The notes below the pieces were generated by a model. The model was given only the letters and a program-made list of their open reading frames with translations. It searched no databases and was not told the DNA's origin. Positions 10,451 to 22,170 of a stretch of DNA of 64,000 nt are shown here, piece after piece. A program made the translations under genes and the position numbers. Source of the DNA: Gorsachius magnificus (taxonomy: Eukaryota > Chordata > Aves > Pelecaniformes > Ardeidae); assembly GCA_034008185.1 (NCBI GenBank), contig CM067081.1:5393821-5457820 (forward strand), read 5' to 3'. Numbering within the stretch: the stretch's first letter is position 1; the number at the start of each line of letters is the position of its first letter.

Positions 10451-12178
10451 GTAAGTATTTTTCTTTTTTTCCTTTTTTTTTAATCTAAAGTAAGTGCAAG
10501 TTTTTCTTTGTGCTGTTGGAAACCTTTCATTGACCCATTTCCTGAACGAAGCAAACAGTCATCAGCTTATAATTGGGTGAATTAGCCACAGGAGAGAAAG
10601 CAAACTTTAAAATAATTGCTCGTTTTCCTCCTTTATATCAACATTTTTTTCTCCAACAAGCCACCTGGCTCCAAATGTTTGTTTTCAAATCACCCAAATA
10701 CAAAACGCACCAGACAGCAGACCCTGAAAGGTCCTATAGCGAAATTCTGTTAAAATCCCATCATCAGTTTTCAAAACCTATTCAAAAGCAAAAGATCGGC
10801 AAAGCATACCCCCATACTGTGCATCTTTTGGATAGGAAAGTGAGCCCCCCTGCAGATCAGTGCTAAGGAAGCAGGAATTTTACTCTTTAAATCACATGAA
10901 GTATACAGAGAGAGGGAGGGAGGGAGTGCGGGGAAACTAGTGCTGATCAGAGGAACTAGTAATGGAACAGAAGAGTTTGAAGATGTCTGATCTCTCCTCT
11001 GCCTTGACTGCAGACAAACTCTCAGATGAATTATAAAACACACAGCCCTATCGTGCCCCCCCGAAAGTTCAAGGAATAGCACAGTTGTGTACTCTTCACT
11101 GGGTACTCTGCCAATCCGCTACTTATTCTCCACCTACTTCACAGAAAGACATATTTTATATATTTTTCTTAGACAATATGTGTCTCCAGACAATATGTTT
11201 TCCTCCAGAGTGCTTAGGGCAAAAATGGCTATGAAATATTCCTTGACTTTTTGCACCTGTGTAGGGACGCCATCAGCAATTGCTATACTGCAAGCTCTGC
11301 TCTGATTTAAACATTTTAGGTCCCAAGGAGGTTTACCTCCACCCTGCTGACTGCCCACCTACACCTGTAGGAGTCATCTCACCTCACTTCTCTTCATCTG
11401 CAGTGTAGTTATCTGCATGCAAGCTAGTTTCCACCTTCTCCTCCTTACAGTTGCAGGAAAGAAATAAGTCCTCCTAGGGAATGATTCATTTGACTGATTT
11501 CAAATAGCTACCTTATGGTGAGATAATTAGGCCTTAGAAAAGCCTAATTATTTCTGTTGACTATAAAGGGAACCTTGAAGATTGCTAGACATACAGAAAC
11601 TGCCTCTGGCTCAGGTATTTCCTGAGCTGCAGATCATTGGTAGCTGGAGGAAACACGGCTCCACACTTACTTTGTTCCTCTGCTTTTCCCTCAGCACCTG
11701 GCATCTACTGCTGGTTATGGGCCAAATGGTCTTTCAGTGAAATTAAAATTCTACCAAACTGTTCAACCTTTCTGGAGACTGTCAGCCTTGCCTCTATCCA
11801 TGACACCAGCAAAAAAGTCTTCAAACTCGCTCAGATTCTTCCCCCTTAGGGAGCTCCAGAAGTCCAGGTAAGGTAGGAAGCAATAATCCTTCCTGAGCAG
11901 AAGGGAGCATTGCAAGTCTGCTCTTTGGACGTAGTCTTGATGTGTAGCAGTGTAGACATCCCCTGTGATCAGTTCATGTATGTGGGAAGCAGGGACTGAA
12001 TGAATGCACAGGCCTGTCTTCATGGAGGCTTTCTTCAGAGGGGCAGGAAGGTTGGGGCTTCCTGTCTGCCTGGCTTTTCCAATGGGCTAACTCAAATAGG
12101 CAATTTATCCTTCAGATTGTTTCTTCTCTGACCACCAAAACCAGGCCTCTGGGAACAAAATGGCAAGATTTTTACTGA
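10451..12178. other. unassigned non-coding sequence
   Basis: Contains a GGGA-type purine run near 10910-10930. No repeat family or supported exon. It ends at the target duplication of the next LTR. Confidence 0.45.
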
Positions 12179-12183
12179 CTTCA
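12179..12183. repeat. left target-site duplication CTTCA
   Basis: CTTCA directly precedes the LTR at 12184 and is repeated exactly at 13250-13254 after its last base. Confidence 0.85.
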
Positions 12184-12361
12184 TGGGGTGGATTGACCTT
12201 GGTTTGCCACCATGTGTCCACCAAGCCGCTCTATCGCTCTTCCTCCTCAGCAAGATGGGAGGAGAAAACACAATGAAAAGCTCATGGGTCAAGATAAAGA
12301 CACGGAGATCACTCACCATGTACCTTCATGAGCAAACAGATTTGAATTGGGGAAATAAAAT

Positions 12362-12368
12362 GAATTTA
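12362..12368 (-). terminator. AATAAA polyadenylation signal of the minus-strand LTR
   Basis: TTTATT on the plus strand gives AATAAA in the retroviral sense, placed toward the 3' half of the LTR as expected for the R region. Motif only; use is not shown. Confidence 0.45.
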
Positions 12369-12578
12369 TTGCTAATTAATAACAGAGTAGGATAGTGAGA
12401 AATAAATACAAATTTTAAAACACCTTCTACCCACTCCTCCCTTCTTCCCAGGCTCAACTTCTTTTATGACTTTACCACCTCCTCCCACCTGCTCCTCCTG
12501 AGCAGCACAAGGGGATGGAAGTTGCTGTCAGTCCATAACACTTTATCTCTGCTGCTTCTTCTTCCTCATGCTGTTCCC

Positions 12579-12960
12579 CTGCTCCAGTGTGGTGTCCCTC
12601 CCATGGGATATAGTGCTTCATGAACTTCTCCAACGTGGGTCCTTCCTGTGGGCTGCAGTTCTTCAAGTACTGCTCCAGCATGGTTTCTTTCCATGGGGTG
12701 CAGTCCATCAGGAACAGACTGCTCCACTGTGGGTGGCTCTCTTATGGGTCACAGATCCTGCCAGAAAACCTGCTCCTGCTGTGCTCCTCTCCATGAGCCA
12801 CAGTACCTGCCAGGAGCCTGCTCCAGCATGGGGTCTCCACAAGCTGCAGTGTGGATATCTGCTCCAGTGTGGTCCTCTGTGGGCTGCAGGGGAACAACCT
12901 GCTTCACTGTGGTATTCTCCATGGGACATGAGGAAAACTCTGCTCCAGCGCCAGGAGCAC
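12579..12960. repeat. GC-rich minisatellite inside the LTR
   Basis: About nine imperfect units of roughly 40-50 bases, each starting with a version of CTGCTCCAGTGTGG and continuing with a CCATGGG or GGGCTGCAG block. Unit starts lie near 12579, 12625, 12670, 12720, 12771, 12819, 12860, 12899 and 12940. The array is typical of this LTR family and creates overlapping open frames on both strands, which are not genes. Confidence 0.82.
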
Positions 12961-13249
12961 CTCCTCCCCCTCTTTCTTCACTGACCTTGGTGTCTGTAGA
13001 GTTGTTTCTCTCACATTTTTCTCACTCTCCTCTCTCACATTTACTGAATAGCGTTTTTTACCCTTTCTTCCATATGTTACAATGGAGGCACCACCAGCGT
13101 TGCTCATTTACTCAGCTTTGGAGAGCGGTGAGTCTTGGAGCCAGCTGAAACTGGCTCTAACATCATGATAGCTCCTCATGTCCTCCCACAGAAGCCACCC
13201 CTGCAGCTCCCCCTCTGCTATCAAAACCTTGCCATTTAAACCAAATACA

Positions 13250-13254
13250 CTTCA
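13250..13254. repeat. right target-site duplication CTTCA
   Basis: Exact copy of 12179-12183, directly after the LTR's terminal CA. Confidence 0.85.
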
Positions 13255-16200
13255 AAGGGGCCAGGATTTCTATCCATGCCTTCCCCTGGATTTGGCATTC
13301 AGGCAGTGTATTTTTTTTTCTCTCTCTATCCTCTCTTTCCAGCAGTCCAGACTCTCCTCTTGGGCTTATTTTTCCTTATTTCTTGTAACCTCAATTTAGG
13401 GCTATAGTAATTAGCCACAGGTGCAAAGAGAGCAGCTTTCCACTTGCTACTGCAAAGAAGAAAGCGATAAATTCCATTTCCAGGTCTCTCTGCAACATGC
13501 CTTTTAGGCTCCTTATCAGGGCAATACTTCATCAGTGCTGGTCCCTTTGCTACTGTCAGTTATTTCAGGAATGCTATGAAATTAATGAGGCTAATGGTTT
13601 TGTTTCTTTGTTTTTTTTCTGTGTTTTTTTTTAAGGTCTAATTTGTTTAGAGGTACTTTATAGCCCTCATAACTCCCATTACACAACTCCCATTATATAC
13701 TCTGACTGCCCGTGGCCTTCTTATGGAAAGAATAATTTGAGAAGCAGATATATGCCATCAACCTCCCCCCTGAGGAAGCTAAGTGGAAAATCTAAATGAT
13801 GGTGTTTTGGAAGCACTTCCATACAGAAATCTTAAAATGTGAATTAACAGGCTAAGTTAATACGCTTTTCAGGGTGGCTATAAGAAAGTCACAGATGTAA
13901 CTTAGTGTCTTTAACCCTATTCCTGTCATTCTTGATGGATCAGGAAATTACTTTGCAGCTTTAACTGTGGTGTGGAATTAGGCCTTTCATGCCTCTATCT
14001 GATAGATATGCATCAGATTTCTTTGCATATACATATAAACTAATATATGTATATATATCGATTATTAGAACCTTGAAAACATGAATGCCACTAACCAACA
14101 TAATCCCAAGAAGAAAAGTCATACAATGTTACTGCCAATTTCTTCACTTCTCTTTCTCTGTATCTCCTCCTTTGCTGTTAACAATTTCATCCATACTATA
14201 ATTTCAGTATACGGTGAATTTTAAACAGATAAAACTGCATGGATTATGGATAACACGGACTATCTGTTCTATTGTGGATTAGCGATGCTAAAGGAGCAGT
14301 GTGAGGAAGTCAGGATTTTCCTTGTCCATACACCTACCCTTAGGACTAGTGACAGGTTTTATTCTGAAAGACTGTTATCTTGACATCTTTTTATAGTGTT
14401 GCAGTTGTTGTCTATGTTGTAGAATCTCCAAGAAAAACTTGCCTAGAAGCCACTAAAACTGCTTTTCCAGAAGAAAGAAGGAAGCTTTTTTTGGAGCTGG
14501 AATAAGGGAAGATTCATTTGTGTATTCACAGTTTGCAGTAGGGTTCTTGCTCTCCACCCAGGGGTATATGGGATACACTGAAGCCTGTATGAGGTACAGG
14601 CTCCATAAAAACATTTATTAATATGAATGCTGACTGATGTGGTCATGAAGCTTCTCCCACTGGCAGCAAAGCTCCTGTGAAAGCTACCTTCATTCTCTAA
14701 GGAGACCAGGAGTGAGGAAACTGCACCAGCGTAAGCTCACTTATTGCTACAGCCTGTTCCAGGGAAAGAGTAAAACTTTCTGCATAGCTGATGGGATTTC
14801 AGTCTCACTGGAGAACTTGGAAATGGGTAATTATAGAACAACAGACCCCCTATTTGTTGTTCAGGCAGTACGCCAATGGAGCCAAGAGCCTGGAGACAAC
14901 GACAATTTTTAATTTTTGCTTCTTCTTAAACATGAAAGCAGAGAAGAACATATTCTAGGAGACTTACACTAAAGCAGCCATGACCACTCCTGCTTACAAT
15001 TATGCACGCACACATGCACATGCACACACACCTGCTAAATTTTCCAGAAAAGTGAGCTAATTCTTTATATCAGATCCCTAGTCTGTCTCTCTCATCCTTT
15101 ATTTTATTTTACTTTTTTTGGATAGAAAAGTGTCTGCCATTCCTGTAGAAGCTAACACTCTGCTATGGAGGCCCATTACATGTTTAAAAAGACAAAAATA
15201 CAAAATGAAGAATTCTTCCTTCCACTTCAATACACAATCAAGTACCTCCTAGTACACACACACACAAATAAACCTTTAATACCTCATAAAAATAAAATAC
15301 AGACTTAAAGGAAGTAATTAAGAAGTTGGGGAACATTCCCACCAACAGTGGGCAGTGAGGGACAGGCTCCTGCATCAGCATGTAGGAACTATATACTTTC
15401 AGAGCCATCTTATTTAGTTTTGAGCTACATTTACTGCTGGAGAAGATGAACAAGCCATCTTCCAAAGTCAGTGCCTGCTCCTCTAGCAAGACCTTCCATG
15501 AGACGGTCTTTTTTCTCATAAACAGGGGACCTTCCAAGATATGTGCTTTGGCTGACGTGCTAGTAAAGCACACAGTAAACTCTCATCTGACCAAGCACTT
15601 AGTCTCTGTAGAGCTCGGCCGATATTTCCCAAACTACCATTTTGTTCAAGCTGCCTGTTGTAACCTTCCTAGGTGCAAGATACAATTACAGTTGTAAGAG
15701 TAGGACTGTTGTGCAGACAGACCAACATTTTAACCACTGGACTGACTAGACTTGCTCTGAGTAGATGAGACACCAGCTCTCCCACTAAAACAGTCTTGCC
15801 ATGGTGGCTAAGAACAGAGCTGCAGCAAGTAAAGTCTAAAGGACAACAATGCTAGTCCAGGCATGTAGGTGCATGTAAATGCACTTTTACTGTAGCAAGA
15901 AACATTTCCTAGTTTGTTGATGTGGGGTTTATATATGGGATAACAAAAGATAAAGGAGAACAGAAAAAAAGCAAGCAAGACATCAAGAAATCCTGACAAC
16001 AAGGACAGTTTTGAGATTCTGAGATATACAGAGGAATGCAAAAATACTACGAGAGGCTGTTTTTTGCAAGTCTTCTAGACCAAGATATTTTTATTTTATC
16101 TTCACCAGTTTGAGCTGACTGCTAATCTGGGATGCAGCCAGAATTTTATTTTCCTTCTCTTGTGCCTAGTAAACACTTGCTTATTTAGTTAAAATGCAAA

Positions 16201-19200
16201 TATTGTTAAGAACATTTTACCAGATGCTTCCCTGGGTTCAAAACACAATTGCCTTTGAGCTTGCATGTGGGCTTTTTATTCTGTGTATGGTAATTTGGAC
16301 AACCTGTGCGATAGTAGTTAAATGCTCAAAACTTCACTTCTAAGTGATGTGCTCTAGGTCAAGTATATCCGAAGAGATCATGCCCAGGAAATCAAGACTA
16401 TAAATATAAATACTGTGATCTATAATAATACAAAGAGAACCTTAATGACAACACAGTGTAAATGCTAGCCTGAAACAATATATAGAATTCATTCTTCTGG
16501 TATTTGTGCTTTTACATCCATAAAAACAAGTGAGAAGTCTTTACAAAACTTTGGATATGCAGGTCTGACCTAAAAAAAATTGTAAATTTTCTAATAAATT
16601 TAAGGAACTCTGACTAAAACTGCTGGGTTTGTGCCACCCCTACCAGCCTGTTCCACTACATCGATCCCTGAACAGAAAGCATTGCGCTGGAGAATATTCA
16701 TGCCAAAGGGTGACTACTTGCAATTCTAATAAGTCATCTTCATACTTCATCAAGGGAGAAGGGAACTACAGAAATGTCACTGTCAAGAATTATCTTTCTT
16801 TTTGTATGACATCTTTATGCTGAATTTTTAAGGGTCTGGGGAAGGTTTGCCCGTTCAGTTGTTGAATTACTGAGATCTGATGTGTCTATCAATGTGCTTT
16901 CACATCAGCTGTGGACAAGCAAGACAATAAGATAGCCCGTCTTTCACTAGAAAGCAAAAAGCTTTGCAAGTGAAGCAGGTGGAGACAACATCTTCTGTTG
17001 AAGTTCAGCGCCTTAATCTGTCAGTTTTACAGAAGAAGTGAATTTTGAGGTGAAAAGTGCTTACATGACCAGTCTGAATCACCTTACGCATTATCAAGAT
17101 ACCTGAGAAATTTTCCATGACCCATTGATACCCTATGAACAAACCTCTAAGGTGAGGAAGCGGTGTTATTTCCCTTCTACAAGAGGACTGTATGACAGAG
17201 AAATCTAGCGATCAGCTAAAAACCACACAAGCCTGATTAGGAAGAGGAAAACTGGACCAGTATTTCTTTCACTAGACAGATGATTTTCTCAATCTCTGCA
17301 TGTGCAAGTCATTCTAAGGGAATCCAGTGAGAATTTAATTGTTCTAATTCCTTTAAGACTTGTAGCCCACTACCAGATAAGCAGCAGACAAGACCAGATC
17401 CCTATCCTTGAAACTTAGGTAAGTGATGGTAGTTTCTAGTTCTCATTTTTGGAAATGTATCTAATGGAAATATGCAGAACAGTAATGACTATCCCCTCCA
17501 CTTCCTTCTCTCACATACACATTTCACACTTTCATATTTCAACCTGGAAGATTATCATATGTATTTCTGTAATGCCCAGAAACTCCAGCCTGCTTGTAAG
17601 ACCTACACAGATGAAGTATGAAAGTTTTATTTTGTGACTATCTTTCTTCAAGAAACTGGTTTGACAACATGAACCTTTTTTAACCTGTTTAACAAAATAT
17701 CCCTAAGCTGGCATTGCATGCCCTGTAATGATGTCTAAAGATGAAGAGTCCGTGTCCTGCACTTTGAATTTAACATAGGCTTTTCCTTTACCTAAAGTGG
17801 TGAGGCCAAAGCAAAACCAATTTGCAGTTCCCATTACTGGTTTTATTCACAAATCAAGGGATTATAAAAACCCACTGTATTTCTTAGAAGCAAGGCAGCA
17901 ATAATGCTGATCATGACCCCCTAAAGCTGGAGGCCTTGTTTTTAGCAGTCTACAGCTGGGCTCCCAGTAGATGCTTCCACCCTGGTCCAGCAAGATCCCA
18001 AAGGGCATGTCTACACTTTAGCTGCTGAGGCACCATTAGATTTATTGTCATAACCAGAAGCAGGTGCTCTGCAATGAATAAACATTGCTGTGGCTCTGTC
18101 ACTTTCTGATTGCACCAGTTAACAGATGGACATACAAATTTGAGTTGGCACCTGCTACTGCACCTTTCCCCAACTTTTTTCCCAAGGAGAAGAGAGTTTT
18201 GCTTGATCTACACCAGTGGGTGTGTAAGAACAGAATCAGACCCCCAAAACTCTTAAGTAAGGAAACATAAGCAAAGATAATGGTTTGCACAGCCCTGGAA
18301 AATATCAACTTAGATTGTTTTAAAAAAAAAAAAAGCCAAGCAATTTTAAATTTAATGGTGAGTGATCAAAAGGTTTTCCATCAACTTTAGCTGAATCAAA
18401 CTGGCAAGTAAATCTTTCCTTACATTTTTTCCGAAGTTTGAAGTGACAAATTGGACTGAACTCAATTAAAGCAGCAGGTTCTATGCATTTAATTGCAAGC
18501 AGTGTCTACAATTGTGAAGGAATCCAATTCTGAATGAAAACACAGATGTGGCTGTGGCGTACCTCTGTAAAACACAGAGAGGCAAAACCAAGTTCAATCA
18601 GGAAAAAGTTACAGGCAATGTAAAATTATGTATTCTGCCATACTTCTGGAGCACTAGCTGTAGGCAAGTGTTAAAATATAAAATTGGGAAATGTTCAGCT
18701 AGCTACACCACTGTAGTCCAGAAAATGCTATGGGAAAAAGTAAGCAAATATTTGTAAAGCAGTTTGAATGTGGAAGGTGCATGAAAATACTAATGGTGTT
18801 TCCAATTACTATGCAATGACACTTACTTCAGAGAATTAATTGTATCATCAGTTAGAATATATTAAAAGAAAAAGTTTGTGCTAAAAATGGTAATTAAAGA
18901 ATGACTTTGTAATAGGACACTCAGTCATTATGGGGGAAGTGCTTAGGGGGTGAATTTAGTATTTAGTCCTTTGGTGGACACACATGACTCCCATTGACAT
19001 TAATGGGAGCCATACACACTTTCAAGGGCAGGTTTCAACCTACACCAGGAAAGCTAAACTAAAAAGGGAGCAAATATAGCAGATCAAGTTATTCTTAAAA
19101 TTGACCCAGGCGAATGCGACATGTGCTAGCATTTTAAGCCCTGCACTCAGTGAAAATTAAAGTTGTTAAATAAGCAATGGAATCAATTTTAAGCAATTGC

Positions 19201-19549
19201 TGTGTGTTTTTATAGACACAGCACCTCCATCAAATATCTAAACAACTAAAAAGGGAACCTATAGCTATTTAATTTTGGTCCTTGGAAGAAGATGATTTCC
19301 ATAGTAAGGCAAGTGCAAGAATCATTTTAAAAGCTCAGCAGGGATTTTCCGTACAGCCTATGAGTTCTGTTTGAAACTGGGGGCTTTTTATATGTATCTG
19401 TGTCAGACTGCTGACACTATTTTGGATGTGGGATTTTTTTTGTCCTTTCACATCGTGGTTGGGGGTGAATTGTAGAGACTGTTGTGAAAGGGCTAACCCA
19501 TCAAAAAGACTAGAAAGATTAAAAAAAAAAAAAAGAAAAAGAAAAAGAA
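13255..19549. other. unassigned non-coding sequence
   Basis: Six kilobases of AT-rich DNA without a recognised gene. Low-complexity features are an AT microsatellite-like patch near 14030-14060, a CA-rich run at 15003-15032, and an A-rich stretch from about 19520. A short palindrome at 18988-19009 resembles a motif common in old amniote repeats. A stretch near 17010-17070 has a faint MIR-like look (TTTTACAGAAGAAGTGAA) but is too weak to call. Confidence 0.45.
15003..15032. repeat. imperfect (CA)n microsatellite
   Basis: Alternating CA units interrupted by G and T, such as CACGCACACATGCACATGCA. Confidence 0.8.
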
Positions 19550-20400
19550 GAAAAGACCAAAACCCCAAAGATGGTATGGTTAAACAAGCAAGGTGAAAAA
19601 AACCTATTTGAAATGGAAAGATATCCCTCAGAAAGCTGAATGAAACCTTCCAAAAAAGGGAAACAGAAGAGAACTGGTTAAATATAAAAGCATAATACAG
19701 CAAGACAAAAGGAAAAAAAAACCCCTCATTTTGAAGAACATATGCTATAACTGTAAAAAATGAAAAGTTTTTTCCCCAGTACCAGAATAAGGAAATCTGC
19801 CAGAGAGTTTGCAGGACTGAGAGATGATCAAGAAGTAAAAAGAGCATATGGAGAAGATAGAGCTATGGAAAAAAAAGAAATCTTCTCCATGATCAATGTT
19901 GATATGTTTAGGGAGATTCTCACACCAGAAGTTTTCCTTAAAAAGAGGTGAATTTGAAAACCTGTCTCAGATTGGAGCATCAGTAGAAAAGTTTTGAGTG
20001 AATCACTAAAATTAACAGTATTGCATCACCAAGGCCAGATGGTATTCACCCAAGAGTTCCAGAGGAACTCAGGTATGAAATTGCAAAACTATTAATTATG
20101 CTAAGTAATCTTTTGCCTAAAACAGAGTGACCACTACAAGAACGGGATGCCAATGTGGGGAAAAAAAATAAATAAATAAAAAAGGAAAAAAAAATTCACA
20201 GGAGGTATTGGAAACCACAGATCAATAAAATCATACTGGTCAATTTGATAGAAATTGTAATAAAGAATGTAAGCAGGAGACACATAGAGAAATGCAAGAC
20301 AATGGAAAAAGAATTTTTTTTTTTTTCAGGGGAAGTTGTACATCCTGAATCTATTAGTGCTCTTGTTGTTTTCTAAGGTTTTTTAAAACATATTTTTTAT
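19550..20400 (+). mobile_element. ancient CR1/L3-type LINE relic, 5' part of reverse transcriptase
   Basis: On the plus strand, phrases of the LINE ORF2 region between endonuclease and reverse transcriptase can be followed despite heavy decay. The clearest is near 20020-20075, where CACCAAGGCCAGATGG, ATTCACCCAAGAGTTC and GAGGAACTCAGGTATGA give the family's 'PGPDGIHPRVLKEL'-type peptide in degraded form. ACACATAGAGAAATGCAAG near 20279-20297 and GGGGAAGTTGTACATCCTGA near 20330 continue the same order. There are many stops and small indels. The left limit is uncertain; the 19550-19770 part is assigned only by weak resemblance. The age matches that of the minus-strand relic that follows, and the two overlap in the part of ORF2 they represent, so they are separate insertions rather than one rearranged copy. 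Confidence 0.65.
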
Positions 20401-20929
20401 TATGTTTCACCTCCTGCTTACTATCTTAATAAGGGTAAAAGACAGTGAGAGAAGAGTAATGTCCTGCTGAGAAGGACATACATCTATGGGAAATAGGACA
20501 TTGGAGGCTTTCCAGGGTAAGAAGAAGCAGGCAATGACAGAGGGACGTTTTGTTATTGTCCACACTTGTAGGTAGCTGTGAGATCTTCAAGACAACCTTG
20601 GTAACTTGCTTGAGAAGCGCAAAGGTAGTGGACTTCATGAAGTATCTAGACAGGTTATGTGCTGGTACAGGTGAGGAGCCAGCAATCTTCTCTTGTACAG
20701 GTATCTACTCTATAGGCACATAATTATATTTACTGCTTTTAATACGCTGATGACTTAATTTTTTAAAGGTGTTTGATGAGGAAACTTGATGAGTGACAGC
20801 TGATACTGAATAAAAAGAGGACACAAACTTGGCAACTCATGGCAGTTCATTTCTCCTATGCTTACCAGGCACCTGCAATTACTCTACAGGGGAATTTGGA
20901 AGGTATATCTATGCTTATTCCCCTTAGTA
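20401..20929. other. unassigned spacer between two old LINE relics
   Basis: About 530 bases with no convincing match. Part may be a decayed continuation of either neighbouring element. Confidence 0.4.
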
Positions 20930-22170
20930 CCTGTTTGTGGACTTGACGCCAATTTTTCTAGTCCCTTTTTGATCCTGCTACTGCTATCTGCCTCCATGAC
21001 CTGCCACGAAGAAAGTTGCAGCAATTTCCTGCCCGGGGCCCCAGGAAGGGCTTTTATCAGGGCTAAGTCCATCTTCTGCATGCCCTGGTTAACTGTCCCC
21101 TGGTTTCTGTATTACTAGATTGTGGCATTTCTAAATTCACTTTACCCACTGTCTTCATGACTTCAAGCAGTCATTTGATCCCCGTGATCATCTGAGTTGC
21201 CCTTTTGTTTCTAGTCCACATCCACTATACCTTTCCTGACCTGGGGAAATAAGAGCTGCACATAGTATTCACAACATGAGCTCACACCAGCTTTATAAAG
21301 CAGTGAAATAATGTCCTGTCTCCTCCTCTGTCCCCTTCCTGATGACACAGAAAAAATTATTGGCTTTTTTGGGTGTCACTACATGTTCAAATGATTATTT
21401 CAGGAAAAAGTCAATAGTGACTCCAAGATCATCTTCTCGCAACTGTCTTTTCTGAATTCAGTGTCATGTCTCTCTGCTTCACAGTATTTTCTCTAGATTC
21501 ATTCATTACCTTGTAGTTTTTTAAAAAGGAATTCATCTGCCAACTTTTATCCCCTTTGCTCAGTTTTGTTAGGTTCTTCTGCAGTTCCTCATTAAAGCTG
21601 CAGCATTTTACTACCTGGTAGAGCTTAATATCATTTGTAAACATAAAGATTTCACTGTTCTTTGCTTTCTCAAGGGCATTGATGACAATCTCAAATAATA
21701 CTGATGCTTACACCAGTCCTGAGGGCGTCCCAGTGCTGACTGTTTTCCATCCTGAAAAGCAACTAATAACCCTTTACTTTCTATCCTTTGCTTAACTTTC
21801 AGAAATTCTTTCCTCCATTCCCATAGCAACTTACTTTCTTTAATAATGTTTGGCACAAAGACTAGCCAAATGCTTTTTCTTTTTTTTTTTCAAAATCTGA
21901 ATACATTATGACCACTTTATCCTTTTTATTGAGGTGCCTACAAATTCACTGTAAAACTCCAACATGTAGTGAGACAGGATTTCCCTTTAAAAAAGCCATG
22001 GTCTTTCCCAACAAGTGATGCTTATCTGTATGCGCAGTGATTTTATGCTTTATTACAAATTAACGTCTTACTAGGGATGGTGGTCAGACTTAACAGCCTG
22101 TAGTTTCCAGGATCTCCTCCAGGGCTGTTTTTATAGACAGGTTATATGTTTGAAACTCGGTTGTCAGCTC
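20930..22170 (-). mobile_element. ancient CR1/L3-type LINE relic, reverse transcriptase to 3' UTR
   Basis: The minus strand carries a strongly decayed LINE. From its 5' side at the right, the segment near 22085-22135 is the complement of the 'GDPGNYRPVSLT'-type block (plus strand: TTAACAGCCTGTAGTTTCCAGGATC, split here by position 22092-22116). Near 21610-21650 the complement of TTTACAAATGATATTAAGCT gives a FTNDIKLY version of the catalytic FADDTKLY box, so the first aspartate is changed. Near 21530-21560 the plus strand AATTCATCTGCCAACTTTTA and near 21415-21440 GACTCCAAGATCATCTTC belong to the C-terminal part. Near 21240-21290 CTGGGGAAATAAGAGCTGCA fits the 3' part. Several stops and frameshifts make it non-functional. 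The closest relatives I know are the old amniote L3/CR1 LINEs. Confidence 0.78.

Larger units (their letters stand above)
12184..13249 (-). mobile_element. solo LTR, second avian ERV family, with internal minisatellite
   Basis: A 1066-bp element bounded by TGGGGTGG on the left and AATACA on the right (plus strand) and flanked by a perfect 5-bp duplication, CTTCA. In retroviral sense it reads on the minus strand, beginning TGTATTTGGTTT. Recognisable family blocks on the plus strand include AGAAGCCACCCCTGCAGC near 13191-13208, TTCACTGACCTTGGTGTCTG near 12977-12996, and the GGGGAAATAAAATGAATTTATTGC block near 12351-12374, whose complement supplies an AATAAA on the sense strand. The centre is a GC-rich array of repeats. 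No internal retroviral genes adjoin it, so it is a solo LTR. A 5-bp duplication fits ERVL- or ERV-like integrases; I recognise the family as common in birds but do not give it a library name. Confidence 0.92.

Noticed and set aside
12568..13148. Overlapping open frames of 138 and 166 codons on the plus strand
   Set aside because: They are produced by the GC-rich minisatellite and family blocks of the LTR at 12184-13249.
17010..17070. Possible second MIR-like fragment
   Set aside because: Only one short phrase resembles MIR; no second collinear block could be found.
19335..19847. Minus-strand 170-codon hydrophobic open frame
   Set aside because: Phenylalanine- and leucine-rich because it is the complement of A-rich low-complexity DNA next to an old LINE relic. 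It is not a credible membrane protein.
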